The notes: generated from the letters alone by a model not told the origin. A stretch of 64,000 nt of DNA from Aspidapion aeneum (GCA_963576565.1 OY755038.1:10493756-10557755), one strand, 5' to 3'. Numbered from the stretch's first letter, positions 11,117-22,526 are shown. Numbers and translations are program-made.

Positions 11117-11892
11117 CGCACCCCCGCTAAAAAATAGTTACAACTCAAAAAACATTGTTTTGATAAAATCGCTGTTAAAGAATTTAGTTCATTAGAGAGA
11201 TTCATTTTTCACTTACATGACAAATTACGAGTTAACATGTTATTTTATATCAACAGGAATCTATTAACTTAATGTAATTGGTGCAGTACGTTTCTCAGAA
11301 AAAATGATTTTTGTCGTTTTTAGTTAAAAAAAAGACGAAAACCCGATATTGTGACACTTTTGAGAACAAGGCATCATGACGTTGTAAATCAGAATGTCAC
11401 GCAGGATGGTAAATAATATAAAAAAAGTAAACAAATTAAGAAGAAACTTTGTATTTATTTTTACAACGAGTTATAAAATGTGATTATTCTCTAATAAATT
11501 CAAAAGATTTTTTTCTTATTCTCCTTAATTCTAAATACACCGAACAATTCGAAAAAACAGTCACAAGACAAAAAAGAACAGCATTTTACTTGTTATATGG
11601 GTCAGATTTAACTAATAGTTCACACGAAAACCTTCACAACTCGAAATGTGACTCTATTCAGGATGAAACTCCACGTTCACGCTGTTATAAAGTCAAAAGT
11701 GACACTGTAAAGGAACGCATCCTCAGCTAAACTGGACAAAATAAAAGAGTCACATCGCCATTTCGCGGTGAATTGTCGAAACATAAATGTGACGCTATTA
11801 TGGAAGAAAGTACAAGTTATTTCGATGATGGCGGCAGGTTTATCTCAATAAGGGCGATTTTTGAGTTGTGACTCTTTTTCAGCGGGTGTGCG
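11117..11892. mobile_element. Non-autonomous TIR element with reiterated TGTGAC motifs
   Basis: Left CGCACCCCCGCTAAAAAATA is mirrored by the right end reading ...TTTTTCAGCGGGTGTGCG, both flanked by ATAT. Within and near the ends the motif (A/T)GTGAC(A/T/G)CT recurs at least six times in both orientations, for example near 11353, 11647, 11701, 11739, 11788 and 11864. A 93-codon frame at 11449-11730 runs through these motifs and has no recognisable domain. The superfamily is unassigned; the flank could be a 2-bp TA or a 4-bp ATAT duplication. Confidence 0.65.
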
Positions 11893-12856
11893 ATATATCA
11901 TAAAAGGAGGACGTCAGAGACGAAAAGCCCAATTTTCGATAAAAAAGCCAGACAAAACCGGTCATTTTGAAAAATCATCCTAAAATGTTTGATGACTAAA
12001 AAACAAAGTACTTTGGGACCAGAAAGCCTAAATTTTCATTAAAAAAAATTATAAAATCCTCCAGGAAAATCTTTGATGACCACAGGGACGCAAACTCGCT
12101 GGTACATTGCAAAAAAGCTAAACATACAAAGTAGTTTGCGGTAAGATGGTTTAACAAACCTCATTAAAAAAATTGCAATTTAAATGAACCATTACAAAAT
12201 CGAAAAAAGGTCAAAAAAGGTACCATTCGGACAAAATTGCTCCGTATTACAAATATTTTAGAAAAAAATGGAGTAGCAGGCGAAAACTAAAATTAAGCAC
12301 TTTTTGTGCAGACAGTTACTGCAGTATTAAAGAAATAATAACATTTTTTTTGACTTCTTGAAAAAAATTGCGCCTCAGAAATATATTTGTAGAAGAAAAC
12401 GAAAAAACAATTGCCATCTAAAAAACTACTAGAAAATTAGGTACTTTTTGAAAAAAATACACATAGAAAAATTTCGCTACAGAAAAAAATTTGTGGCAAA
12501 AACGCAAACATTAAAAAAAAATAATTCAAAGAATAAAATGGCACAGTTTTTTAGTTGATATTTTTGGGAAAAATGTTTAAATTAAATAGAAAGTTTGGTA
12601 ACTTTGGTAAGACCCAGGGGTGCCAACTCCCTCTTCGCCCCTTAATTGCGCCCCTGGATAACCAAAAACAAAAGGTCTTTTAGTTCGTTAAAAATCGGAC
12701 GAAAAATTAAGCCGACCGGACATTTTCATTTTGCCCAAAAAGCCGGATTTGTCCGGCTTTATCCGAACTTATGGTTACCCTACTTTCGCTCCACTAATCA
12801 TTAACGACCATTTTTTTAGTCGTCACAATAGCTTTGAATAAAATTTACACATATTA
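11893..12856. other. No gene seen
   Basis: AT-rich DNA with many A and T runs, and no domain or element ends that I recognise. Confidence 0.4.
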
Positions 12857-13132
12857 GGGACCTATTGCAATAGTGCCAGGCACTAATTGTGCCGGGCACC
12901 ATATTGACAGTTTCGCATTAGAAGAACAGCTGTCTTCTTTCAAAATTAGGCCATTGTGTATTATAAGAGCCGGAATTAATAGTGACGCCACTATTAATGG
13001 AAAATAAACGACTGGATTTCTATATTCGACTTTGGTATGTCAATTTTGAAAGATCAACTATCAGTTTTTCATGCAAAACTGTCAATATAGTGCCCGGCAC
13101 AATTTGTGCCTGGCTTTATTGCAATAGGTCCC
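12857..13132. mobile_element. 276-bp MITE, TIR GGGACCTATTGCAATAG, TSD TATTA
   Basis: Terminal inverted repeats of about 60 bp begin GGGACCTATTGCAATAGTGC and end CTTTATTGCAATAGGTCCC. Perfect TATTA duplications lie at 12852-12856 and 13133-13137. The inner TIR reads GCCGGGCAC...ACTGTCAATAT on both sides. It is too small to code for protein; the open frame at 12982-13164 runs through it and is not a gene. Confidence 0.8.
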
Positions 13133-13489
13133 TATTAAAGAAAAAGTTTTTATTAAATATTTAAAAATTTATGCGCACATTTTTAAAATATTTAAAGAAC
13201 AACATTTCAAAAAAAATATAAATTGCCCGGCTGTGCGAATGACACTATTTATAGCTCAAAAATTGTTAAACCTAGCTTGCCCTTTCCGACATTTTGACAT
13301 GTTTATTTTGATTGCCACGCTCGCTTACATATACACATTCATCCCCGCTGCAATTCCCCCAATTTCCCTCGAAAAAGCGTTAAGTAACTTTTTTTATATG
13401 ACTAAATAAATTAGTCATAACAAAAACATTTCATGCAAAAAAAAGCCAAGTACGCGAAAGTGGTATTCCGTTAGGGATGGGAACGAAAT

Positions 13490-13770
13490 AGCGATGTACA
13501 AAATAGCGACTATTAAAATAGCGGTATCGAAATAGCGACAATCAAAATAGCGATGTAATGAAAAGGCGACTATCAAAATAGCGATGTAACAAAATAGCGA
13601 TGTAACAAAATAACGATTGTAACGAAATAGCGATGTAACAAAAAAGCGATGTAACAAAATAGCGATGTAACAAAATAGCGACTATCATAATAGCGATGTA
13701 GCAAAATAGCGACTATCAAAACAGCGATGTAACAAAATAGCGACTATTAAAATAGCGATATTTCGGTTCC
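13490..13770. repeat. Array of AAATAGCGAYRT repeats, left arm
   Basis: Short units built on AATAGCGA followed by TGTAACAA or CTATCAA repeat about every 15-18 bases. They are the inverted counterpart of the right-arm array at 14155-14580. The minus-strand frame across 13415-13657 simply translates this repeat. Confidence 0.8.
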
Positions 13771-13807
13771 GTTTTGGCATATAGCTCGACTAAAGGGTTT
13801 CTTTCTA

Positions 13808-14062
13808 AGAAATGTTTTCAAAAAAAAACTTTCCTGACTTCTTTCCCGGGATCCTAAAGGGTGTGAATCCGAACCGAACCGACCCAAACTGAATCGAACC
13901 GAACCAGCATATTTTTCAAAAAAAAAACTCTCCAGAGTTATTTTCCGGAATCCTAGAGTATGAATCCGAACCGAACCGAATTCGGTTCAGATCGGTTCGG
14001 TTCGGTTCGGATTCACACCCTCTAGGATCCCGGAAAAGAATCAGGAAAGTTTTTTTTAAATA
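13808..14062. repeat. GGATCC-centred inverted-repeat module shared with 9345-10022
   Basis: AACTTTCCTGACTTC, then CCCGGGATCCTA and GTGTGAATCCGAACCGAACC, followed by the reverse series back to GGAAAGTTTTTTT. The same module occupies the centre of the 9-kb foldback (about 9555-9795). It may be a separate small palindromic element present in both hosts. Confidence 0.7.
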
Positions 14063-14154
14063 AGCTGGTATAGTCAAAATAGGATATAATAGCGCATTTC
14101 GGTTCTTTTCGGTTTGGATTGATTTGATTCGATTCGGTTTGGTTTGATTCGGTA

Positions 14155-14580
14155 TTTTGATACATCGCCATTTTCATACATCGCTATTTTGATATATCGC
14201 TATTTTAATTGTCGCGATTTTGGTTGTCGCTATTTTGATATATCGCTGTTTTGTTACAAACGCTATTTTGATACATCGCCATTTTGATAGTCGCTCTTTC
14301 ATTACATCGCTATTTTGATAGTCGCTATTTCATTACTCGCTATTTTGAACGTCGCTTTTTTGATACATCGCTATTTTGATACATCGCTATTTTGATACAT
14401 CGCTATTTTGATTGTCGCTATTTTGGTTGTCGCTATTTTGATATGTCGCTGTTTTGTTACAAACGCTATTTTGATACATCGCTATTTTGATAGTCGCTCT
14501 TTCATTACATCGCTATTTTGATAGTCGCTATTTCATTACTCGCTATTTTGAACATCGCTATTTTGTACATCGCTATTTCG
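14155..14580. repeat. TCGCTATTTTGATACA array with ~203-bp higher-order period
   Basis: Units of 15-17 bp repeat with variants GATACATCGC, GATAGTCGC, GATTGTCGC and GTTACAAACGC. The order of variants at 14217-14355 reappears at about 14420-14560, a higher-order period of about 203 bp. This implies duplication of whole blocks, not single units. Confidence 0.75.
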
Positions 14581-14929
14581 TTCCAGAGCCCTCGGAGCAG
14601 TACCTGTTCATTTCGGAACAGGTTTTTACTCGGAACAGGTCGGAACAGGTTTTTCTACGAGCAAAGTAAAAACATGATGACCTTTTTTTTTTTTGGCCGC
14701 AAATTTTTATTTCAGCCCGCCCCGTGAGGCACGCTACGCTATTTTGACCAGCCCACTTCGGAACAGGAGCAGAATTTTCGGAACAGGTTTTTTCTGGAAC
14801 CGGAACAATTTGTACCTGTTCCTAAAAAAACGCTGTTCCGCCCATCCCTATATTCCGTAAAAAGAATTGAGATAAAATTAAAGCCAAATTCTCGAATACA
14901 AATTTCAAAATGAAAGGTTCTTACTAGTT

Positions 14930-15795
14930 TGGAAATATCTTTTTAAAGTAGTAAAATATACGGAATATTGTTCAAAACTTTTGCAATGCCTTATTAAGAA
15001 TTTTGAGGTATTGTTTAAATTTTCCTATGGTTTTATCATAGTTTCTATCAGCCTTCTAAAGCTCAGCTCTTTAGTGTTCCTGGAAGTAGACAATCTTAAT
15101 TTTACATAACTTTCCATTTATAGCATAGGAAAGTAAATTAAAATTTTGGTGTTTTTAAATTTTTTCCTATAGTTTTATCATAGTTCCTATCAGTCTTCCA
15201 AAGCTCAGCTCTCTAGCGTTTCTGGAAGTAGAGAATGTTACTTTTACATAACTTTACATTTATAGCGCAGGGAAGTTAATTAAAATTTTGTGTTTTTTAA
15301 TTTTCTTTTACAATTTTATCATAGTTCGACTATCGACCTTCCAAAAGCTTAGCTCTCTAGCGTCCCTAGAAGTGGGCAATATTACTTTTACATAATTTTA
15401 CATTTATAGAAGAAGGAAGCAAATTAAATTTTTGGGGATTTTTAATTTTTTCCTATAGTTTTATCATATTTCGTATCAGTCTGCCGAAGCTCAGTTCTCT
15501 AGCGCCTCTGGAAGTGGGCAATGTTACTTTTACCTAATTTTACATGTATGGGGGAGAGGAGTAAATTAGAATTTTGGGGTTTTTTAATTTTCTTCCAAAG
15601 GTTTGGTCACAATTTCTATCAGTGTGCCAAATTTCAGCTTTGTAGCATATCTAAAAGTACAGTAGAATTAAATAAACTCTATAAACATCTACGACGGTGC
15701 AAAGTTCGAGTAGATTTTTAAATAGGTCAAATATGGGCTGAAATGTTTCAAGAGAAGATGGTACAGCAGTTTCCGCGCGAACTTGGCTAAAAATT
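14930..15795. repeat. ~145-bp tandem repeat array (family also at 27150-27835)
   Basis: The block GCTCAGCTCTCTAGCGTTYC with following TGGAAGT...TTACTTTTACATAA recurs at about 15060, 15203, 15348 and 15491, and in weaker form near 15633. The downstream part (GGTCAAATATGGGCTGAAAT) is shared with 27735-27830. No protein is encoded. Confidence 0.75.
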
Positions 15796-16605
15796 GCAAA
15801 AATCCACAACCATCTTCAAAATTGGAACTCCACACAGTTTTATCAAATGCGCGATAACAATGAACGCAATAAAGCGGTGTGAATTGTAAACGGGCCGGAT
15901 TCGAGTTGAGCCACCGGTACCAATTATGAACAGTAACAGTGTGAATCATGAATGAGCTGCAGTCGATGTCCGCTAGGAAGAAAATTCCAAAAGCCTTGAA
16001 TTTGGTACAGAGGGTCCTTTTCTACAATTAAAAGAAATCCAAGTAAACTCTTTAATCATTTGTCTTTTTTTTACTTACAAAAAGGAATATTCGATGCAGC
16101 CTACACAACCAGAATAATAAACTTTTTATTAAAAAAATCCGGAAAATAACATACAGCGCTTTTGCCAAGCCGGACAGTGCTGTAGTTTTTCAGCAGTTTT
16201 CGGTAGTTGTTTTTTCGCGGAAAATGGAAAACAGTTTAACAAAGCTTTGCGGTGATTTAGTGTTTTTTGTCGGGTCCAGACAAATCATAGCTTTGCAAAC
16301 AACTTTGTGACAACTATTGCTGTATTTGCTTGTCTCTATTTCCGCCCTTGTGTTGTAGGGGAACACGGAGCAAAATGAAACGCCGGAGTACAACGGCGTA
16401 TCCCACTTAGAAGCGATCATATTGGTTGTAACGGACTAAAAAGACAAGCCCTATTTCACCAACTACTTGGGATATTGGGGTCAGCATGAAAATTTGTATA
16501 CATAAGGTACAGGTGGCAAACATTGGCACCACTTTAAATAAAAATTTGCACAAATTTTCTTTCAAACAATATTGCATTCCTATTTCATTTGTGAGCACCC
16601 ATGGG
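15796..16605. other. No gene seen
   Basis: Unassigned DNA. The minus-strand frames at 15689-15949 and 16190-16420 have no recognisable domain. Confidence 0.4.
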
Positions 16606-17173
16606 GTGTTGTTTATTTTTTTTTGTGCAAATTGTGCAATTTGAACATGAAATGTGATAAAAAAAAAACTTTTTAAAAAAATCGCCAAGTGTCAATGTTA
16701 CCCCAAAAGATGGGGATGCATAGACAATTTAAAAAGCAAACTAGAAGTAAAATAATACCGTCTTTAAAAGAAGTGTCAATGTATCACCCATGTCAATGTT
16801 AGACCAGCTTACCTTATCCTGTGAAAAAACACAACATTTTTGACCTGCAGCACCCTTATTTTGCTTCAACGTGGAAAGTGGGTGAAATTAAAAAAAAATA
16901 TCTGGAAAAAAATTAGAATCCAGAATGGCACATTTTTCTTAAAATACCCTATCAATTTAGACCACTATTAGACACAGTTTTAAAAAAAACTACAAATTGT
17001 TATATATGTTTTGTTTTTTGCAGAAACTTCCATAATTTTGGCCGAAAAATAGGTATTTTGTGTTCGTATAAAATCAATAGGTAACACTGCAGCAAATTCC
17101 ACTTTCCACAAAACTTATAATTGAACTAACGGCGTGGAAGAAATTTCTGCATCTGGAAAAAGCCTTAGCAGCA
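16606..17173. repeat. 568-bp tandem duplication, unit 1
   Basis: This unit starts GTGTTGTTTATTTTTTTTTG and ends GCCTTAGCAGCA. It appears identical to the following unit over its full length as far as I can read. Identity at this level means a very recent duplication or an assembly artefact. It holds no gene. Confidence 0.85.
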
Positions 17174-17741
17174 GTGTTGTTTATTTTTTTTTGTGCAAAT
17201 TGTGCAATTTGAACATGAAATGTGATAAAAAAAAAACTTTTTAAAAAAATCGCCAAGTGTCAATGTTACCCCAAAAGATGGGGATGCATAGACAATTTAA
17301 AAAGCAAACTAGAAGTAAAATAATACCGTCTTTAAAAGAAGTGTCAATGTATCACCCATGTCAATGTTAGACCAGCTTACCTTATCCTGTGAAAAAACAC
17401 AACATTTTTGACCTGCAGCACCCTTATTTTGCTTCAACGTGGAAAGTGGGTGAAATTAAAAAAAAATATCTGGAAAAAAATTAGAATCCAGAATGGCACA
17501 TTTTTCTTAAAATACCCTATCAATTTAGACCACTATTAGACACAGTTTTAAAAAAAACTACAAATTGTTATATATGTTTTGTTTTTTGCAGAAACTTCCA
17601 TAATTTTGGCCGAAAAATAGGTATTTTGTGTTCGTATAAAATCAATAGGTAACACTGCAGCAAATTCCACTTTCCACAAAACTTATAATTGAACTAACGG
17701 CGTGGAAGAAATTTCTGCATCTGGAAAAAGCCTTAGCAGCA
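17174..17741. repeat. 568-bp tandem duplication, unit 2
   Basis: The second unit follows head to tail with no spacer. Frames at 17074-17256 and 17642-17860 are copies of the same non-coding sequence read on the minus strand. Confidence 0.85.
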
Positions 17742-18159
17742 TGCCATAACTTTTTAAAGTCGATTTGAATTTTCGCACTTCGAATAAAAGTTGCAGCAAG
17801 AAAAATACTCAGCCAATTTATAAATGCCAAATTGCTGTCTGGGTGTTTAAAGATTATCATAGTTTAATAAATACACATTTCTTTTGCAGGAGACCATGAA
17901 CACAGGAAAATATAATCTTTTAGGTACTTATTTATCTTGTTTCATGTACATGCACAGAATGAGACTAACGAACAGTGTGCCTGAATGAAGTATAGATTAC
18001 ATAAAAATGGTTCCAAAAACTAATTGTACATTTTGAATATGGACTCTTTCCTGACTTCAGAGCCATAGTCATATAAATGCTTCTCGAAATTTTGTCAATT
18101 TTTTGCTTTTTTTCTAGTTAGTCTAGGCGCTGGCTCCTGTCACGTGTGATAATATGTGC
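17742..18159. other. No gene seen
   Basis: Unassigned AT-rich DNA between the tandem duplication and the P-like element. Confidence 0.4.
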
Positions 18160-18771
18160 CAAGGCCAACACAAAAATGGAGGCCACGACCCTGAAAAAAT
18201 CAGCTGTTCTCCCGGGGCTGAATTTTACATTGGGTCTTATGGGAGGTCAGACGTTTTTTTATGATATTTTCAAAATGGCACTACAGATTTCCGCAAAATT
18301 TCAGTGAAATATTCTCAGACACCATCCCGATATTCCACCAAAGGTTTGTAAGGAAGCAACATGATTAAAAGGTTAAAATCTTCAAGATTTAGCATTCCTT
18401 ATTTTGAATTCAAATTACCCGCCATGTACCACATGCCAACTGTTATATTTGACATGTATTTGACTTTGTCATATGTGATTGTCACATTCGCTTCTGCTTT
18501 AAACTTAATTTTTTTGTGAGTTAATGAAGCGGCTATGAAAAATTAGGGCTTACTATACATTTTAAAAAAATTGTTCTGCCAGAATAAAGTAAAAACAATC
18601 TCAAAAACGGCTTTATTTAACAAAAAATCAAATATCCATGAACCGTCATTTCAACTTCAAAATTTTAAAGACAATCAGCTGTGTCGTAACGTGACCATCA
18701 AAAAAAAAATCAGCCCCGGATGTGACGTCAACAAAGTGGAGGATCGTGGCCCGTCCATTTTGATAGCCCTG
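18160..18771 (-). mobile_element. Non-autonomous P-like element
   Basis: The left end CAAGGCCAACACAAAAATGG...CCACGACCCTGAAAAAATCAGC matches the inverted right end of the 7419-8855 element. The right end, read inward as CAGGGCTATCAAAATGGACG, matches that element's left end. TATGTGC duplications (7 bp, 8 with one mismatch) flank it. It is therefore an internally deleted member of the same family in the opposite orientation. The open frames here carry no transposase. Confidence 0.65.
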
Positions 18772-19040
18772 TATGTGCGCTCAGTTTGACTGCGGAGCTT
18801 TGTTAAGCACCCATAGCAGTAGAAAATAAGTTTGGTCACGTGGTCAAACTCATGGTCGTTCGGCCGCCGAAAAAGCAGTTTTTGTTTGTTTCTCATAAAT
18901 TTGCGTTTATAAAGTTTTTATGTCCTAACAGGTTTTATTTTTCTTTAAATAAATATTGATTTTTACATTTTATTTGGATTTAAAAGCAGTTTCTTTTTAA
19001 AAAACTGATATCTTTGGTTAAAACGTTTATTTTTGGTAAT
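18772..19040. other. No gene seen
   Basis: Short unassigned spacer. Confidence 0.4.
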
Positions 19041-19613
19041 GGAACAATTATTCGCGGCCAATTCGCCGCCGCCAATTAGCCGGAGCGGATTTGCCGCGGG
19101 CACAATTCGCCGCCAGTCAATTCACCGCAAAACAATTCGCCGCGAGATTTTTTATTTTTTTATTTTAATATTTAATGTGTAGTAAACATATTTTTCAAAT
19201 AAATATTTTCAAAAAATATTTTTTTTATATTGGTTTATGAAAAAACTGCTTTTTGAAAAAATATTATTAAAAAAATAAATTCTCTTTTTAAATTAGGTTT
19301 TGAAAAAACTACTTTTTAAAGTATTATTTTCAAAAATAATTTTTGCAAAAAATTTTTTTTTAATTTAATAGTTTTTTGGAAAACCTTTTTTTTTCAAAAA
19401 CACATTTTTTTGTAAAATGCGATCAATTGATCACGGTTAGGTTTAACACAGATTTTGACCTCCCTACAAGAAGACAGGTTGATTTAAGACAAAATAAGTT
19501 ACGTTAGATTAAAATAAAAATTAAACAAAAATACTCGCGGCAAATTGTCCCCACGGGAAATCCGCCGGCGAAGTGGCTGCGGCAAATCGACCCGCGGCGA
19601 ATTGTCCCCTTCC
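19041..19613. repeat. Inverted repeat of CAATTCGCCGCG-type motifs
   Basis: Left block (19041-19145) contains several AATTCGCCGC units. The right block (19540-19610) contains GCGGCAAATTG and GCGGCGAATTG in the reverse sense. The ends GGAACAATTATTCGCGG and CGGCGAATTGTCCCC are roughly complementary, so this is probably a small non-autonomous element. The centre is AT-rich and non-coding. Confidence 0.6.
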
Positions 19614-20257
19614 CTTTATTTTTAGATAGTGTAAAAAAATAAACATTAGCATAAAAAGTTATCACTGTTTTTTTATAACTTTAAATCAAAATAAATTGGA
19701 AAAATTAACATATTAATAATTGTAAAAAATTATAACGTGTTAAGGACAAAGATAAATGTGATTTAATCAAATTTTGTGAAAAGAATGTAGGGTAAATGCG
19801 GGAGAGTTGCCGCGGACGGAGAGACGCCGCTTTTCACGTATCTCAATGATTACGCTATAACATAGGCAACCAAGTATGCCCACATTCAGAGTTCATAATT
19901 TAGTGAACGGTTATAACATCGGACTTGTTTGTTTTCTAAAATATCGCTTGCAGTCCTTGAATTTACGACGGTAAGGTAAAATTTTCTTAGCAAAATTTTA
20001 AGTAGTCCTAATAAGTGTGGTTATTTGCAATGTGGTAGTTTTTTTTCACATTCGTGTGTTTTATTCAGTATTTTGGGGTTATGTTTACAGGTGCCATGCC
20101 GTATTTTGTTGCGTTTTAAATCTGTGACCTTGATAATCAGGTGCGGCATCTCCCCCAACAAAAAGGACAGTTGCCGCATTTTCAAGAAGACCGAGAAAAA
20201 ATTCAATGGAGTGGCAGCGATGATAAACCTCTAGCCAAAAAGAAAAATGAAAACCAG

Positions 20258-20414
20258 GAACGCTGCGTGAATTGCTTCGCAGTTTACGCAACTACAACTA
20301 AAAAAGTGAATTGATTACAATGTAATAAACGCTTAAATTGGCTACATCTCACTTGCAAAATGTATGGTGAAGTTTGTAACATCTGTGCCAGACTCGAATT
20401 AAGGAAAAAAAAAT
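20258..20414 (+). pseudogene. PHD-like zinc-finger tail of a pogo-type transposase
   Basis: Read in one frame, the segment gives ERCVNCFAVYATTTKKVN, a TGA stop, then LQCNKRLNWLHLTC and YGEVCNICARLE. The spacing Cys-x2-Cys, Cys, a Trp-Leu-His-x2-Cys and a final Cys-x2-Cys is that of the PHD-type finger found at the C-terminus of some insect pogo/Tigger-like transposases. The upstream DDE domain is absent. One in-frame stop and the loss of a cysteine in the middle pair show it is dead. Confidence 0.55.
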
Positions 20415-20574
20415 GAAAATTAGAAGTTTTTTAGAGAAACGATTAAGCGACGTCTCTCATATTTTCATGCGGCATCTCCCCCAGCAGTGTGGGAATGATG
20501 CCGACTTCAATTTAAAAAAATTTTTTTTTTGCTATGTTCATGTTTTCTTACATATATTTTAATATAGTTTAACG

Positions 20575-21987
20575 CAGTACCTGTAGTACAATGAATAGAG
20601 AAGTTTTACCCTACAAAAGGTCCGGTAGTTCTGAATTTTGGATATGTTATTAAGGTCGAAAGGATAGTTAAAAATCTGAGTTTTCGTCACCCCCACCCCT
20701 GTGCTTCCTCCGCCATCTTGAAAAAACCATCAAAAATTGACACTTTTTGTAGTTTTTTGCCTGTAACTTCGTTCCAGTACACTAAATCGCAAAAAGAGTT
20801 ATATGAAATTTTTTAGAGAATATAATTATCTACAATTGGGTGGTACCATAGTTGTTCTGTGAGCAGTAGTAACGGAGCTAGATAATTTCCAAAAATGACT
20901 AAAAGCACGTGCTTGGGCAAATTTTCAGTTTTTTTCTAATTTAGACGGCATAAGCTCCGAAATACTTTGTTCTAGGATAAAAGTTCTAAGAACATATCTT
21001 GTAGAGAACTTTATCAGCTACAAAATTCATTCTTTAAATGTATTTTTAAATATTGTAATGGAGTGGGAGTAACTTTTAACTTAAAGTTTGTAAGTTACAA
21101 AATAATAATTTTTTTTAAATTTAGTGCTTTAAACGGCACGTTTTTTATTTATTTTTATTTGTTTGTGTAAATTTAGTGACGTACAAAAAGGTAAGAGAGC
21201 TTAGAAGTCAAACACCTCCTTAAACTAACCTAAACATATTTGGGTTTTCTCAAATTTTCTCAAAAAATACGCTTCTAAGAGAAAAATGTGTAATATACTT
21301 TATTGTAGACAATGAAATTTCCTTTTGAAAAAGGCACAACTTGATGGGGGTCAACTATTTATAAACTCTTCAGCGGCGTCCGTTAATTGAAGTAATTTAA
21401 AAAAGTCAAAAAATATCCTTGTATTTTTCATGATTTATTCGATTTTTTTTTAAACCGAGGCTTATAGATCAAAATGTGTTATACATTATTGTAGCAAATA
21501 AAATTTCCTTTAAAATGCTGTACAAGAAAGTCGGATTGGTTTCATGGTTGTAAATTCAGAGGCGCAAATTTAACCAATTTTAAAAAATCACAAATTAAAA
21601 TATTTTTGTTACAAGTTTTATCTAATTTTTGCAAAAACTAAGCCTAATTTAGAAAAATGCTATGATGCACTTTATTGACAGTAAAATTCTCTTTTCAACG
21701 GTGTATAACTCGATGGGGTTTGACTTACAACGAATCCGCCAGCGACGTCCGTAAATAAACTCTTTTTGCGATTTAGTGTACTGGAACGAAATTAAATGCA
21801 AAAAACTAAAAAAAGTGCCAATTTTTGATGGTTTTTTCAAGATGGCGGAGGGAGCACAGGGGTGGGGGTGACGAAAACTCAGATTTTTAACTACCCTCCT
21901 GAGCTTAACAACATATCCAAAATTCAGAAATACCGGACCTTTTGTAGGGTAACCCCCCTATTTTGGCCTCTATTCATTGAGTTACTG
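20575..21987. mobile_element. Nested element with ~230-bp inverted arms
   Basis: CAGTACCTGTAGTACAATGAATAGAG at the left pairs with CTCTATTCATTGAGTTACTG at the right, and pairing continues through ACCCTACAAAAGGTCCGGTA and AACTTCGTTCCAGTACACTA. The CAGTA start is mariner-like, but the flanks are CG/TG and not TA, so the class is uncertain. The interior (21290-21760) carries about three diverged units of ATTGTAG...AAATTTCCTTT. Confidence 0.6.
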
Positions 21988-22049
21988 TGCATTGATTCAT
22001 TTTAAAGAAAAAAATCTCAAGACTACAGCTATTTTTCAAAAAGTGCGGC

Positions 22050-22368
22050 CAGCGGCGTAGCGTGAGGGAGGCGCGGGGAGGGCGCGGGGAGGGCGCGGGG
22101 AGGGCGCGGGGAGGGCGCGGGGGGTTCGTCGCCCCCCCCGCCCCGAGGGTAGTGGCGCCCCATTGGTGGCCGAAGCGCCCCCAGCTTTATTAAGTCGGGC
22201 CGGCAACGGCCAATGGAGTCGGCGCCAAAGGAAACTAACGACATGAAGACTTTTTTTTTTTTTTGGTTTTTTGTTTTTTTTTTTGGTCGCAAGATTTTTT
22301 TTCAGTTTTCAGAGGCGCCCTTTTTAGCTGTCGCCCCCCCCCGCCCGTTCGGGCACGCTACGCCGCTG
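22050..22368. mobile_element. hAT-type MITE, CAGCGGCGTAGCG ends
   Basis: Left CAGCGGCGTAGCGTG and right CACGCTACGCCGCTG are perfect inverse repeats. Flanking octamers AGTGCGGC (22042) and AGTGCGAC (22369) differ at one base. It contains (GGGAGGGCGC)n, a T-rich stretch with GGTCGCAAGA, and a C-run. It belongs to the dispersed CAGTGGCG family found at 30902, 34608 and 43900. Confidence 0.8.
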
Positions 22369-22526
22369 AGTGCGACAACTCTCCTGCATTTACCCTAACT
22401 CATATCGAGTCTAAACTTATTTTTCCATTGGCTGCGATATATTTCCATTAATTTCCAATATTTTCATACTGTTACTAATATTTTCCCTTCCAAAACATAT
22501 TGCCCGTCTAAAAATGCAAGCAAAAC

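Larger units (their letters stand above)
13472..14850. mobile_element. hAT element filled with an inverted short-repeat array
   Basis: The left end TAGGGATGGGAACGA pairs with the right end ...GTTCCGCCCATCCCTA, and TATTCCGT flanks both sides (13464-13471 and 14851-14858): an 8-bp duplication and TIR type typical of hAT. A copy of the surrounding sequence without the element lies in inverted orientation at about 26985-27120, with a single ACGGAATA at 27059-27066, which confirms both borders. The interior has a left array of AATAGCGA-type repeats, a GGATCC-centred inverted core, then a right array of TCGCTATTTTGATACA-type repeats. It has no transposase. Confidence 0.85.
19790..22395 (+). mobile_element. 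Pogo-like element with two nested transposons
   Basis: The terminal repeat GGGTAAATGCGGGAGAGTTG is matched in inverse by CAACTCTCCTGCATTTACCC, and both ends are flanked by TA (19788-19789 and 22396-22397). The motif recurs inside as GGCATCTCCCCCA and GGACAGTTGCCGC. A PHD-like finger remnant at 20258-20414 fits the C-terminus of a pogo/Tigger-like transposase. Two younger elements, at 20575-21987 and 22050-22368, sit inside it. Confidence 0.72.

Noticed and set aside
14155..14580. Regularly spaced short repeats resembling a CRISPR array
   Set aside because: Repeat units are contiguous and variable, with no unique spacers and no cas genes, in a eukaryotic transposon.
22029..22292. Proline/arginine-rich open frames near 22.0-22.4 kb
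   Set aside because: They read through a GGGAGGGCGC repeat and G/C runs of a hAT MITE.
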